Below are positions 1 through 8,396 of a DNA stretch of 64,000 bases, in pieces. Position 1 is the first letter of the stretch. Every line of letters begins with the position of its first letter. The notes under the pieces were generated by a model that worked only from the letters and a program-made list of their open reading frames with translations, made no database searches and was not told the origin of the DNA. The position numbers were made by a program, and so were the translations under genes. The stretch comes from Bacteroidia bacterium (GTDB lineage: Bacteria > Bacteroidota > Bacteroidia > Cytophagales > Flammeovirgaceae), in NCBI GenBank assembly GCA_030425505.1, contig JAUIAB010000005.1, positions 61,139 through 125,138 of the forward strand, written 5' to 3'.

Positions 1-387
1 ATTCTTTTTTGAGCCTCTTCCCTATCATCAAAACCAACTAAATGTAAAATTCCGTGTATAATGACTCGATGCAACTCCTGATCTAATGGGTTTTTATTTG
101 CTAGAGCATTATCATTTACTCTTTCAACACTAATGAAAATATCTGACTCTAAACACTCAGAGTCATCTTCAGAATTATTAAAAGTTATAATATCAGTGAA
201 GTAATTGTGATTAAGGTATTTCTTGTTAACTTCTAATAAGTAACTATCGTCACAAAAAATGTAGTTGATTTGATATTGCTGGATTTTATTATCGGATAAG
301 TTTTGAGCTATCCAGACTTTTATTTTGTTTTCCTCCTCTTCTTTTAAAGAGAATTTTTCAGTTTCATAAAAAAAAAACTTCTTGCAT
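1..387 (-). CDS. ybeY: Endoribonuclease YbeY (rRNA maturation factor), 3' end cut by window edge, apparent frameshift near 5' end
   Basis: YbeY is a metal-dependent endoribonuclease for 16S rRNA 3'-end maturation and ribosome quality control. The minus-strand frame reads a YbeY-like start region (FFFYETEKFSLKEEEEN), then KVWIAQ, and near the window edge the active-site motif HGILHLVGFDD. The third metal ligand position is Asp, as I recall for other Bacteroidota YbeY. The natural ATG (385-387) lies 5 bases after the stop of the upstream kinase gene. It is followed by CAAGAAG and a run of ten T (minus strand, 368-377), after which the YbeY frame is +1 relative to the ATG. With nine T the protein would begin MQEVFFYETEK, as expected. 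No in-frame ATG, GTG or TTG precedes the conserved region. Sequencing error, true frameshift and slippage on the T run are all possible. The C-terminus lies outside the window. Confidence 0.85.
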
Positions 388-392
388 TACTA

Positions 393-815
393 CTAAATGT
401 AAAAGGTGATCTCTACTTTATTTCCAGGTTCATAGTATTTAACTTCATCAGCCAAATGCTTCATTAAGAAGACTCCCCTTCCTCCTAGTTTATCAATATT
501 CTCTGGAGCAGTTGGATCAGGCAATTCTTCATATTCGAAGCCCTCGCCTTCATCTTCGATAGTAAATGAAATTTCATGATCCTTGATATCAATACCAATA
601 GTCACGTCTTTCGTTTTATCTTCTTTGTTTCCATGAACTATAGCATTATTAACACACTCTGTTAATGCTACCAAAATGTTACCATACACATCATCATCAA
701 GATCGTATTTTTCCTTTGTTTGATCTATATAGTTTTCAACTATTCTGCCGTTCTCCATTAACGACGGTATTTTTATCGTTATGGATTCTGTAGAAGTTAT
801 TTTATCTGCTGACAC
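393..815 (-). CDS. GHKL ATP-binding protein, RsbW/SpoIIAB-type anti-sigma factor kinase
   Basis: A 140-residue single-domain HATPase_c_2 protein. Visible motifs are the N box ECVNNA (53-58, Mg-ATP binding), DEGEGF (88-93, G1 box) and GGRGVFLM (111-118, G2 box). Length and architecture match RsbW/SpoIIAB serine kinases, which phosphorylate an anti-anti-sigma partner or hold a sigma factor. No STAS partner or sigma-factor gene is adjacent, so the target cannot be named. The gene is inside a tight minus-strand run: its first 14 bases overlap the end of the DUF4175 gene and its stop lies 5 bases before the ybeY ATG, so the three are probably co-transcribed. Cytoplasmic. The family call is secure; the partner is unknown. 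Confidence 0.9.
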   Translation of the reverse strand: MSADKITSTESITIKIPSLMENGRIVENYIDQTKEKYDLDDDVYGNILVALTECVNNAIVHGNKEDKTKDVTIGIDIKDHEISFTIEDEGEGFEYEELPDPTAPENIDKLGGRGVFLMKHLADEVKYYEPGNKVEITFYI

Positions 816-3800
816 GATTAAAATATTCGTTTACTTTACTTTTATAATATGGATTCAAAGAAACAGGAATTTTTTGTAAAATTTCAACTTGCTGCTTCTT
901 TTTTCTAATATAATCAGAAAATTCATTAGGAACTTGATCTGCATAACTTTTCTCTTCAGCTGCTTTTGCTTCTCTTTTATTTTCTTCTCCTCTCTTCTGA
1001 GATGCTTTTTCTGCCTCAAGCATTCTTGTTATTATTTTTTGCTGTCGATTAATAGTCTCTTGGGTTATATTCTTATTTAATAGTTCTTCTTCTGTCTTTT
1101 TCATCTCTTCTATCATTTCCTGATAGTTATTTTTTTGACCCTTCCCTTTCATTGATTGATTTTCTCCAGCTTCTTCTTCCATCGCTTTTCGTATCATTTC
1201 CTGCTCAGCTGCCATTTTAGCTATTTCTTTGGTCATCTGAGGCATACCTTTTCCTGATTTCTTCATTTGCTCCAATTTTTCTCTTAACTGCTTTTGCATA
1301 TCACTCAACTTTGGCATAGAAGCATTATTATTCGGCTTTTTCTTCCCTGAAGCACTACTAGAGCTATTCATTTCTTGCTGCATCTGATCTAAAATATCGC
1401 TTATCATAATTGCCAGGTTATTCATAGATGTCATAGCAAATTGCTGTTTAACAGATGCAAGGCTTGGTTTTTTTTCTTTTGTTAACTCAATTCCCTCAGC
1501 TAAATACTCGTTCAGTTTAGTTGATTCTTTTGTTACAAAAGACTGTATTTGAAAAATATCTTTTGATAAAGAAAAAAGAGTATCTTCAATAGCTTTTGCT
1601 TTATCGACCATTTGTAGCTGCTTTTTACTTAAATCAATGTATTCAGGATCTCTAACTCTTATGTTTTTAAAACCTTTTAATATATCTTCTTGCTCATAGG
1701 AGATTTCGATGAGTCTTTCTAACGTTTTACGTAAAGCCAAATGATCTATCTCTAAGCTTTGCTGTTGCATTTGCATTAGCTGGTCTTGAAGCTTTTGAGA
1801 CATTTTCTTCATTTTTTTCTGAGACTCTTCTTGTTTTCCAAGAGTTGGTTCTTTTTTTTCTTTATTAATTTCATTTATTGCTTCCTCCTGAAGCTTTTGC
1901 AATTCTTTAAATTCTTCATCCAAATCTTTAGTTTGAAAGTTTGTATTTGATTCTTTTACCATCTCATCAAGGCTTTTAAGCTCTTCTTTCATCTTATTTA
2001 CACTCTCCGAGATATCTTTTTGCTCCTCTCCTATTTTATCCATTTTGTCTTTTGAAGCCCCTTCCGTTTTCTCTTTCAGCTTTTCTTGCTTTTCAGATAA
2101 ATCTTCCAATTTTGATGCTATCTTGTTTGCTTTAGCCTCTATCTTTAACTTTTTAAATAGGTTTAATGCTCTATCCAGTTCTTTTTCTATAGATTCTTGC
2201 TTTTTAGTAAGTTTTTGAAGCGTTTCCTGTAATTGATTATTAACGACATTTTCCTGCAATAGTTTTTCTAATTCTTCATAAAGTTTTTTTGTCTCTTCAT
2301 CCAGCAGCTCCTCCATCATTTTTTGTAACTCTTTTGCTTTTTCAGCTATTTTCTTATCCCCTTCGCTATCTAGTTTTTCTGCTTGCTTTCTAAATATCTC
2401 TTGTTCTGTTCTAAGAGAATCTATTTTATTAATGAGTTTTTTATTTTCTTTTTCTATCTCCTCAATTTCTTTTTTATTCTGCCAGGATAGCTTTCTTTTT
2501 CCTTTTATCTTATCACTTAAGTTCTTGAGTTTATCCGAAATATTCTTTGCCTCCTCATAGCTTTCCTTCAAAGCATTTTCAGTTTTATTCGTCGTTTTCT
2601 CCAGTTTTTCCTGTCTCTCTTCCTTTGATGGGAATTTCCATTTATAAACCTGCGTTTTTACCTTTTTAAAACCATTAATTTGATCGTTGTCCCAAAGTTC
2701 TAAATAATATTCAATCTCTTGATTTTCAGATAATTGTAAAGTAATTAATGGCAATTCTTCTAAAAAACTTTGAGCATTGCTTGACCGATCAAAAGGCAAT
2801 TTTAGTGTTTTAAATTTATTGGTTTTTTCCTCGCCATTTATTCGGTATTTCAAATAAAATTTAGAAAAACCATAATCATCAGTTATGCTACCGCCAATCC
2901 ACACAGAAGTCAGAAAAGTTGAGTCTACTACCTGCTTCATCTGAATAGCTGGGTATTCATCTGGGATTGCTTTTACAGTATGTTCTATTTTATTTCTGTT
3001 TTTTCCATATTTATTATTCAATATTATTGAATAGAGAAAATCTTTATCTACAGTCATTTCGTACTGAAACAAATCTTCTTCTTTTTTCAAAAAATTACTT
3101 TCCTTTTCATTAGTATAATTAAATGAAATGTCTTCTGTGTATTTTGCATCAAGGATCCATTTAACATTTGTGCCTTGAGGAATTACCAAATCGCCTATAT
3201 TTTCTATTCTTTCCTTCTTTTTTCTTGTATAAGTTGGATAAGCTAAATCAATTTTTAAGTTTTCTAATACAGGTCTGTTTACCACTTTTAAATGATAAAA
3301 ATCTGACTCATATTTATCTGTCTTAAATTTGAAATTCAGAGAGGAGTTAAGATTTTGAAATGTATAGCTAAAACCTTTTTCTTTTGACATCCTGTATTGC
3401 CTGTTATCCTCGAGTAGCAAATGAACATTTTCAGGCAACTGATTTCCAAGTAATTCTAATTCCAAAGTATACTCTTCATTGGCAAAGGCTTTTAGTTCAT
3501 CATTTTTGATATGAAAAGAAAATGGCAAAGGCTTCTCAAATTTCTTATCAAATTTTATCAAACGTGTTGTACTTTCTGTGAGTATATCTGGGCTAAATGC
3601 CATTAAAGCTCCAAAAAACAAAGTGGGTATTATTATCCATTTTGATAATGAGATTACTTTTCTGAAATCGATAGTTTTACCAAACTCATAGCTCTTAAAT
3701 AGACTCTTTTTCTGACTTATACTAGCATTTATAAGGTCATCCTTTATGTCTTTTTTTAAGAGCTGTACTGTATTTAAAAGTTTATCTTTTACATCAGGCA

Positions 3801-4092
3801 AGTTTTTACCTATCTCACTGGCTGCCTGCTCATCAGATATATAATTATCAGGGTGAAAGTACTGATATAATGGAAAAGCGATTAGCTTGAACAATGCAAA
3901 AATAGTTGCAACAAAAAACAACAGAACAAGTGGAACTTTTACTGCTGGTTGCAGGTAAGCAAAAAATTCTATGCCAGAGAAAAAAAGGTAAGCAGAAGAA
4001 AGGATTAAGACAAACAAAACAACTCCTCTAAAAATTTTTCTTTTAAAGTAGCTCTTTTTAAAGTCTTTTAAGTTTTCTTCTAAGTTATTCAT
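802..4092 (-). CDS. DUF4175 family membrane protein with long coiled-coil region
   Basis: A 1096-residue protein resembling the DUF4175 proteins of Bacteroidota and Proteobacteria. The first about 170 residues hold three hydrophobic segments (around 20-40, 50-70 and 150-167). They are followed by a probably periplasmic beta-rich part to about residue 490. The rest is extremely K/E/Q-rich predicted coiled coil, with a Met/Gln/Ser-rich low-complexity stretch around 900-960. The function of the family is not established; a role in the cell envelope or as a scaffold is only inference. Its ATG overlaps the stop of the upstream exonuclease gene by one base (TAATG) and its end overlaps the anti-sigma kinase gene by 14 bases, so translational coupling in one operon is likely. 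The frame is intact throughout despite the low complexity. Confidence 0.85.
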   Translation of the reverse strand: MNNLEENLKDFKKSYFKRKIFRGVVLFVLILSSAYLFFSGIEFFAYLQPAVKVPLVLLFFVATIFALFKLIAFPLYQYFHPDNYISDEQAASEIGKNLPDVKDKLLNTVQLLKKDIKDDLINASISQKKSLFKSYEFGKTIDFRKVISLSKWIIIPTLFFGALMAFSPDILTESTTRLIKFDKKFEKPLPFSFHIKNDELKAFANEEYTLELELLGNQLPENVHLLLEDNRQYRMSKEKGFSYTFQNLNSSLNFKFKTDKYESDFYHLKVVNRPVLENLKIDLAYPTYTRKKKERIENIGDLVIPQGTNVKWILDAKYTEDISFNYTNEKESNFLKKEEDLFQYEMTVDKDFLYSIILNNKYGKNRNKIEHTVKAIPDEYPAIQMKQVVDSTFLTSVWIGGSITDDYGFSKFYLKYRINGEEKTNKFKTLKLPFDRSSNAQSFLEELPLITLQLSENQEIEYYLELWDNDQINGFKKVKTQVYKWKFPSKEERQEKLEKTTNKTENALKESYEEAKNISDKLKNLSDKIKGKRKLSWQNKKEIEEIEKENKKLINKIDSLRTEQEIFRKQAEKLDSEGDKKIAEKAKELQKMMEELLDEETKKLYEELEKLLQENVVNNQLQETLQKLTKKQESIEKELDRALNLFKKLKIEAKANKIASKLEDLSEKQEKLKEKTEGASKDKMDKIGEEQKDISESVNKMKEELKSLDEMVKESNTNFQTKDLDEEFKELQKLQEEAINEINKEKKEPTLGKQEESQKKMKKMSQKLQDQLMQMQQQSLEIDHLALRKTLERLIEISYEQEDILKGFKNIRVRDPEYIDLSKKQLQMVDKAKAIEDTLFSLSKDIFQIQSFVTKESTKLNEYLAEGIELTKEKKPSLASVKQQFAMTSMNNLAIMISDILDQMQQEMNSSSSASGKKKPNNNASMPKLSDMQKQLREKLEQMKKSGKGMPQMTKEIAKMAAEQEMIRKAMEEEAGENQSMKGKGQKNNYQEMIEEMKKTEEELLNKNITQETINRQQKIITRMLEAEKASQKRGEENKREAKAAEEKSYADQVPNEFSDYIRKKKQQVEILQKIPVSLNPYYKSKVNEYFNRVSR

Positions 4093-4874
4093 TATCTGTT
4101 TACTAAACTATCATCTACCACTAACTCTACTGGACAGTGATCAGAGTGTTTTGCTTCAGGTAGAATAGTACATTCTATCATTTTACCGTTTATAACATTA
4201 TTATTAAAAAAATAATCTATTCTCCAGCCTTTATTTTTTTCTCTGGCTGCTGCCCTATAGCTCCACCAAGTATATTTGTGCGGGGATGAATCAAAATATC
4301 TAAACGTATCCGTAAAACCCAATTCCAAAAATTCAGTTACCCATTGTCTTTCTTCAGGCAGAAAACCAGAAGACTTTTTATTAGAAACTGGATTATGAAT
4401 ATCTATCTCTTTATGGCAAATATTTACATCACCACAAATTATTAAGTTAGGATGCTCTCTTATTTTATCTTCTACCCACCTGTAATAATTATCTAAAAAT
4501 TTGTATTTGAAATTTTGCCTTTCATCACCCGATGTTCCAGAAGGAAAATAAGTATTTATAAGCTTGAAGTTTTTAAAAGTCACTTCAAGCACCCTTCCTT
4601 CTTTATCATATTCTTCAATCCCTATTCCAATATTACTACTTTCGGGCTCTATTTTAGATAAAATTGCTACTCCGCTATATCCTTTTTTTTCAGCGGAATG
4701 CCATAAGATATACTTATAACCCATTTGAATCAATAATTCACTGGGGAAATCTTTTTCGAGAGCTTTAACTTCTTGCAGACATAGTATATCAGGCTGGCTT
4801 TCTTTTACCCATTCCAGCCAGCCTTTTTTTATTGCTGCACGTATTCCGTTGACATTGTAAGTGACTATTTTCAA
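4092..4874 (-). CDS. xth: Exodeoxyribonuclease III (AP endonuclease, ExoIII family)
   Basis: ExoIII cleaves at abasic sites and removes 3'-blocking groups in base excision repair. The 260-residue protein matches the family length and shows the expected order of EEP-fold motifs: N-terminal YNVNGIRAA, LQEVKA (catalytic Glu, metal), NTYFPSG (catalytic Tyr region), GDVNICHKEIDIHNP (Asp/Asn active site), FLPEERQW, WWSYR, WRIDYF and the C-terminal SDHCPV with the catalytic Asp-His pair. The stop overlaps the ATG of the DUF4175 gene, so it heads or joins the minus-strand operon running toward ybeY. The 44-base gap to the upstream thiolase gene leaves open whether it has its own promoter. Confidence 0.95.
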   Translation of the reverse strand: MKIVTYNVNGIRAAIKKGWLEWVKESQPDILCLQEVKALEKDFPSELLIQMGYKYILWHSAEKKGYSGVAILSKIEPESSNIGIGIEEYDKEGRVLEVTFKNFKLINTYFPSGTSGDERQNFKYKFLDNYYRWVEDKIREHPNLIICGDVNICHKEIDIHNPVSNKKSSGFLPEERQWVTEFLELGFTDTFRYFDSSPHKYTWWSYRAAAREKNKGWRIDYFFNNNVINGKMIECTILPEAKHSDHCPVELVVDDSLVNR

Positions 4875-4918
4875 CTTGACTATTTTTTATGTGGCAAATA
4901 CAAACTATTAGCCAAATG

Positions 4919-6097
4919 TTATGCCATTTCAATAACCATAGAAGAAGCTCCTCCTCCCCCATTGCAAATAGCTAGCAGCCCCTTTTTTCCTCCTTTTTGT
5001 TTTAGCACAGAAGTCAAAGTAGTTAATATTCTAGTACCTGAAGCTCCAAGAGGATGACCCAAAGAAACGGCTCCTCCAAATACGTTCATTTTATCTCTAT
5101 CAATTTCCATTTTTTTAGCAAAAGCTAGTGCTACTACAGAAAATGCTTCATTTACTTCAAAAAAATCAATATCTGAAATGCTTAAACCTGCCCTTTTAAG
5201 TGCAATAGGAGCTGCAAGTGTAGGTGCTATGGTAAACCATTCTGGCTCACATGCTGCATCCGCAAATGAAACTATTTTAGCAATTGGTTTCACACCCAAT
5301 TCTTTTACCTTTTCCCCACTTGTCAATATAACTGCTGCCGCTCCGTCATTTATGGTAGAAGCATTAGCTGCAGTTACTGATCCATCTTTAGTGAATACTG
5401 GTCTTAAAGAAGGTATCTTTTCAAATTTTACTCTTTTATACTCTTCATCTTCACTAATAATCAAAGGATCTCCCTTTCTTTGCGGTACTTCTACTGGAAC
5501 TATTTCTTCTTTAAAGTATCCCTTTTCCGTACTATCTGCTGTTCTTTTGTAGGAACTTATTGCATATTCATCTTGCTCTTCTCTGCTTATTGAGTATTTT
5601 GTCGCTGTTGCATCACCGCAAACTCCCATAGCCATATTTCCATACACATCTGTCAAGCCATCTTTCAATAAACCATCCAAGACCTGACCATGTCCATATC
5701 CATGTCCATATCTTCCTTTTGGTAAATAGTATGGGATATTTGTCATATTTTCCATACCACCAGCTACCATCACATCTGCTTGACCAGTCATTATGTTTTG
5801 AGCTGCCATCATTACAGATTTTATTCCCGAAGAGCATACTTTGTTAACAGTAGTACATGGAACCTTATCTTCTAATCCTGCAAATTTTGCAGCTTGCCTT
5901 GCCGGAGCCTGACCAAGATTAGCAGAAACTACATTGCCCATATAAACTTCATCAATCTCTTTTTTATCGATACCAGCCTTTTCTAAAGCTCCTTTTATGG
6001 CTTTAGCTCCCAATTCGCATGCAGAAAGTCCAGAAAACATTCCTCCAAAGCTTCCAATAGGTGTTCTTGCAACAGATAAAATATAAACTTCTTTCAT
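4919..6097 (-). CDS. Acetyl-CoA C-acetyltransferase / thiolase
   Basis: Condenses two acetyl-CoA, or cleaves 3-ketoacyl-CoA, in short-chain fatty-acid metabolism. The 392-residue length is typical. The full catalytic set is visible: nucleophile Cys88 in NKVCSSG, His348 in SLGHPLGASG and Cys378 in CNGGGGAS; the NEAF motif is also present. It resembles biosynthetic/degradative acetoacetyl-CoA thiolases (AtoB/ThlA/PhaA type), but chain-length preference cannot be read from sequence. No other beta-oxidation genes are adjacent. A probable promoter -7 element (TATATTTG on the minus strand, 6131-6138) lies about 35 bases before the ATG. Confidence 0.93.
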   Translation of the reverse strand: MKEVYILSVARTPIGSFGGMFSGLSACELGAKAIKGALEKAGIDKKEIDEVYMGNVVSANLGQAPARQAAKFAGLEDKVPCTTVNKVCSSGIKSVMMAAQNIMTGQADVMVAGGMENMTNIPYYLPKGRYGHGYGHGQVLDGLLKDGLTDVYGNMAMGVCGDATATKYSISREEQDEYAISSYKRTADSTEKGYFKEEIVPVEVPQRKGDPLIISEDEEYKRVKFEKIPSLRPVFTKDGSVTAANASTINDGAAAVILTSGEKVKELGVKPIAKIVSFADAACEPEWFTIAPTLAAPIALKRAGLSISDIDFFEVNEAFSVVALAFAKKMEIDRDKMNVFGGAVSLGHPLGASGTRILTTLTSVLKQKGGKKGLLAICNGGGGASSMVIEMA

Positions 6098-6130
6098 TCT
6101 ATTTAATACTTTTATTAATTAGTTAATTAA

Positions 6131-6138
6131 CAAATATA
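6131..6138 (-). promoter_or_regulatory. Candidate promoter -7 element of thiolase gene
   Basis: On the minus strand this reads TATATTTG, an exact match to the Bacteroidota -7 consensus TAnnTTTG, about 33 bases before the thiolase ATG. No clear TTTG lies at the -33 distance, so only half of the promoter is supported. Confidence 0.45.
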
Positions 6139-6205
6139 TAAGGCTTTTTGTGGTCGAATGGTTTTTATTGTTTATTAACAAATCCCCTTCTAAAGATCTT
6201 ACTAT

Positions 6206-6238
6206 TTTGTTAAGTAATTTTACCTTAATATACCTTTG
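6206..6238 (+). promoter_or_regulatory. Bacteroidota-type promoter of the 2OG-Fe(II) oxygenase gene
   Basis: TTTG at 6206-6209 (-33 element), a 21-base spacer, and TACCTTTG at 6231-6238 (exact TAnnTTTG -7 element). Transcription would start near 6245, about 24 bases before the ATG. This is the best complete housekeeping promoter seen in the window. Its -7 region closely resembles the one before the TPR gene that starts at 37670. Confidence 0.65.
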
Positions 6239-6268
6239 CTCTAAAAGGATTTTGACTCAATATGCATT

Positions 6269-7057
6269 ATGGATAGTATAAATGAAAATTGGCTCACAGA
6301 AAATTTCAAATCAAAAGCAAGAAAAGAATTCAAAGAGGCAAGACCATATCCTCATCTGGTTATAAACAACTTTTTTAAGCCAGGTGTTGCTGAGAGTCTT
6401 TTTTCCAATTTTCCTTCTGTAGATGAGTTAAAAATTCATTGGAAAGGATTGAATGAGAACAAATTTGAGGGATCCGATTTTTCTTCTTTCGATCCTGTTT
6501 TTGAAAAAGTCAGAAAACAAATATCTTCCCCTTCTTTCTATCAATGGATTAGTGAAATAACAGGAATCGAAGATGTTTTTGTTACCGACGACTCACTAGG
6601 AACTGGCTTACACCAAGGCGCAAATGGCAGCTTTCTTGATATTCATATTGACTTCAATATCCATCATATTAAAAATGTGCATAGAAGGCTAAACATGCTT
6701 GTCTATCTGCAAAAAGACTGGAAAGAAGAGTATGGCGGTCATTTAGAAATGTGGGATGCTAAAATGAAAAATTGTGAAAAAATGGTCTTGCCTACTTTCA
6801 ACCAATGTGTAGTATTTGAAACAAGCGAAATATCCTACCATGGATATTCTAAAATAAATGTTCCAGAAGGTATAACCCGTAAGTCCTTTTTTGCCTATTT
6901 CTATACGAAAGAAAGAGAAGGAGCATCTTCCTATCACGACACAGTATTCAAAGCAAGACCTACTGAGGGAAAGGTAAAAAAAGTAAAAACAACGATTAAA
7001 GAAAGTATTAAGAATAAAGTGAAATCAGCATTAAAAAAATTAAATATTAACTTCTGA
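6269..7057 (+). CDS. 2-oxoglutarate/Fe(II)-dependent oxygenase (prolyl 4-hydroxylase-like)
   Basis: A 262-residue cytoplasmic protein with the double-stranded beta-helix iron motif: His126 and Asp128 in LDIHIDFN, the distal His191 in SYHGYS, and Arg204 in GITRKSF as the likely 2-oxoglutarate anchor. These fit the P4Hc-type 2OG oxygenases that hydroxylate proteins or small molecules; the substrate cannot be predicted. The C-terminus is Lys-rich. It is the only plus-strand gene between ybeY and the gene-free region at 8 kb. It has its own promoter (6206-6238), and its last 18 bases overlap the convergent scpA end. Related oxygenases often lie in polysaccharide loci, but nothing here supports that link. 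Confidence 0.85.
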   Translation: MDSINENWLTENFKSKARKEFKEARPYPHLVINNFFKPGVAESLFSNFPSVDELKIHWKGLNENKFEGSDFSSFDPVFEKVRKQISSPSFYQWISEITGIEDVFVTDDSLGTGLHQGANGSFLDIHIDFNIHHIKNVHRRLNMLVYLQKDWKEEYGGHLEMWDAKMKNCEKMVLPTFNQCVVFETSEISYHGYSKINVPEGITRKSFFAYFYTKEREGASSYHDTVFKARPTEGKVKKVKTTIKESIKNKVKSALKKLNINF

Positions 7058-7810
7058 TTTTTTTTCAATAGAATTTTCTTCTGACCTGCTAATCCAAAAG
7101 TTGTTGAATCCTTCACCTAACTGAATAGCTATTTCTTTTAGTTGAATAAGCTCTAGCAGTGCCAAAAGATTGAAAATAGTTACCACTTTATCACGACTAA
7201 CCATGAATATATCTTTAAAAGCAAATGTTTTACCTTGGATTAGCTTTTGTAAAATATACTCTTTCTGACCTTCAATCGTATAAGGATAAGGAATTACATT
7301 GTGAATAGGCTTGTATATTTCTCTCTTATGCCTATCCATTACGTTTTGATAAATTTTGAGCAGTTTGTATAGGTCTACATCTTGTAGTTCCGTTTCAATT
7401 TGATTGGACTTTGCAATATTTTTAAACTCAGTCAATGCATTTCCCCTTTTTTCTCTTTCAAACATCTCCTTTTCCTTATTTTCTAAAAAGGGTAAGATCT
7501 CTTTGAACTTTTTGTATTCTAGTAAATGTTTAACTAACTCCTCTCTAGGATCTATCTCATTTCCTTCTTCATCAATCTGAGGTCTGGGTAAAAGCATTTT
7601 AGATTTTATCCGCATCAATGTAGCAGCAACTAAAATAAATTCACTTGCAAGCTCAACATTGAACTCCTCCAATAGCTTTACATATTCGAGAAAGTCTTTG
7701 GTTATTTTGGCTATTGGAATGTCTTGGATATCTATTTCATCCCTTTTTATAAAGAAGAGAAGAAGATCAAAAGGTCCTTCAAATAAAGGCAGCTTAATTC
7801 TGTATTCCAC
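7040..7810 (-). CDS. scpA: Segregation and condensation protein A
   Basis: ScpA is the kleisin subunit that bridges SMC heads in the condensin complex with ScpB. The 256-residue protein opens with the diagnostic FEGPFDLLLFFIKRDEIDI segment and has the AATLMRIKSKMLLP motif near residues 70-85, then a charged linker and a C-terminal winged-helix part. Length is normal for the family. scpB and smc are not in this window. The end overlaps the convergent oxygenase gene by 18 bases. A 36-codon membrane ORF lies 30 bases upstream and may be co-transcribed. The gene lies beside the candidate replication origin and is transcribed away from it. Confidence 0.93.
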   Translation of the reverse strand: MEYRIKLPLFEGPFDLLLFFIKRDEIDIQDIPIAKITKDFLEYVKLLEEFNVELASEFILVAATLMRIKSKMLLPRPQIDEEGNEIDPREELVKHLLEYKKFKEILPFLENKEKEMFEREKRGNALTEFKNIAKSNQIETELQDVDLYKLLKIYQNVMDRHKREIYKPIHNVIPYPYTIEGQKEYILQKLIQGKTFAFKDIFMVSRDKVVTIFNLLALLELIQLKEIAIQLGEGFNNFWISRSEENSIEKKSEVNI

Positions 7811-7840
7811 AAATAATTCTATTGATGAATTATATAGCCT

Positions 7841-7951
7841 CTATTTCGTTTTCTTCAATGCATAAAATAAGCCTAGTATCAAAGAGCTGATAAGTGGTGT
7901 TCCCATAAAACCTAAAGCTATGTAAAAGAGAAGTACTGCTGAGTTTTCCAT
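7841..7951 (-). CDS. Putative 36-residue single-span membrane protein upstream of scpA
   Basis: The minus strand from ATG 7949-7951 to TAG 7841-7843 encodes MENSAVLLFYIALGFMG, a Pro-containing turn, a second hydrophobic stretch and a basic tail ALKKTK. Inside-positive charge placement suggests a small inner-membrane protein. It is followed after 30 bases by scpA in the same direction. Its hydrophobic pattern with an ordered basic end is unlike random AT-rich translation, but so short a reading frame can arise by chance and I recognise no family. The longer overlapping frame at 7830-8057 looks non-coding by comparison. Confidence 0.45.
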   Translation of the reverse strand: MENSAVLLFYIALGFMGTPLISSLILGLFYALKKTK

Positions 7952-8396
7952 TTTCTTTGCTATTATAATTTAATATAGGGAATAAAATTATATGATTTTG
8001 AATACTAAGACAAGCTAATATTAAGTTGCGCATTTTATTTATGAAAAATAAATGCAATTAAATAATATCCGTTGTGTTTGTAACTTTATACACTTTAATT
8101 TTTTGTTGTGTTAAACTATTCACAATTCAAGAAAATAGTGTGAGTAACTTATTTCAAGTTTTAACATTTATTCCAATTTTTTTTGTGTTTGTTGTGTTGA
8201 CTAAAATTATGTGTAAAATTTGTAAGAGTACTCACAGTTTATGGTATGTATATAAATTATTCACAATTTTATTCACAGGTGTGAATAACTAATTTATTTT
8301 ATTGATTATCAAAATTTTATATATGTATTTTTATGTGAATTATTTTATCTTAAAAAAGATATTCACATATTCACGCACTAACTAGTATAAGTATAT
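7952..8396. other. Gene-free AT-rich region with clustered DnaA-box-like sites; candidate replication origin
   Basis: This 445-base stretch has no convincing gene. It holds three exact TTATTCACA boxes (8257-8265, 8269-8277, and inverted at 8280-8288). One-mismatch forms occur at 8116-8124, 8139-8147 (inverted), 8334-8342 (inverted) and 8359-8367, and a two-mismatch form at 8086-8094. TTATTCACA differs by one base from the classical DnaA box TTATCCACA. A second motif, GTTGTGTT, occurs exactly at 8071-8078, 8105-8112 and 8191-8198. An almost pure A/T block (8289-8350) beside the dense boxes could be an unwinding element. scpA on the left and the TPR gene on the right are transcribed away from it. 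This fits an oriC, but no dnaA, parA or rpmH is adjacent and GC skew was not computed. Confidence 0.45.

Noticed and set aside
900..2600. Repetitive purine/pyrimidine-rich DNA suggesting tandem repeats
   Set aside because: Explained by the Lys/Glu/Gln coiled coil of the DUF4175 protein; no exact repeat units or CRISPR-like spacing.
5178..5552. Plus-strand frame of 124 codons
   Set aside because: It is the complementary strand of a well-supported thiolase gene and shows no domain.
7830..8057. Minus-strand frame of 75 codons over the small membrane ORF
   Set aside because: No family resemblance; it overlaps the more convincing 36-codon membrane ORF and the origin-like region.
8074..8292. Open frame of 72 codons on the plus strand in the AT-rich gap
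   Set aside because: Composition is low-complexity (Phe/Leu/Thr/Cys), it lies within the DnaA-box-like repeats, and the repeats explain the sequence better than coding.
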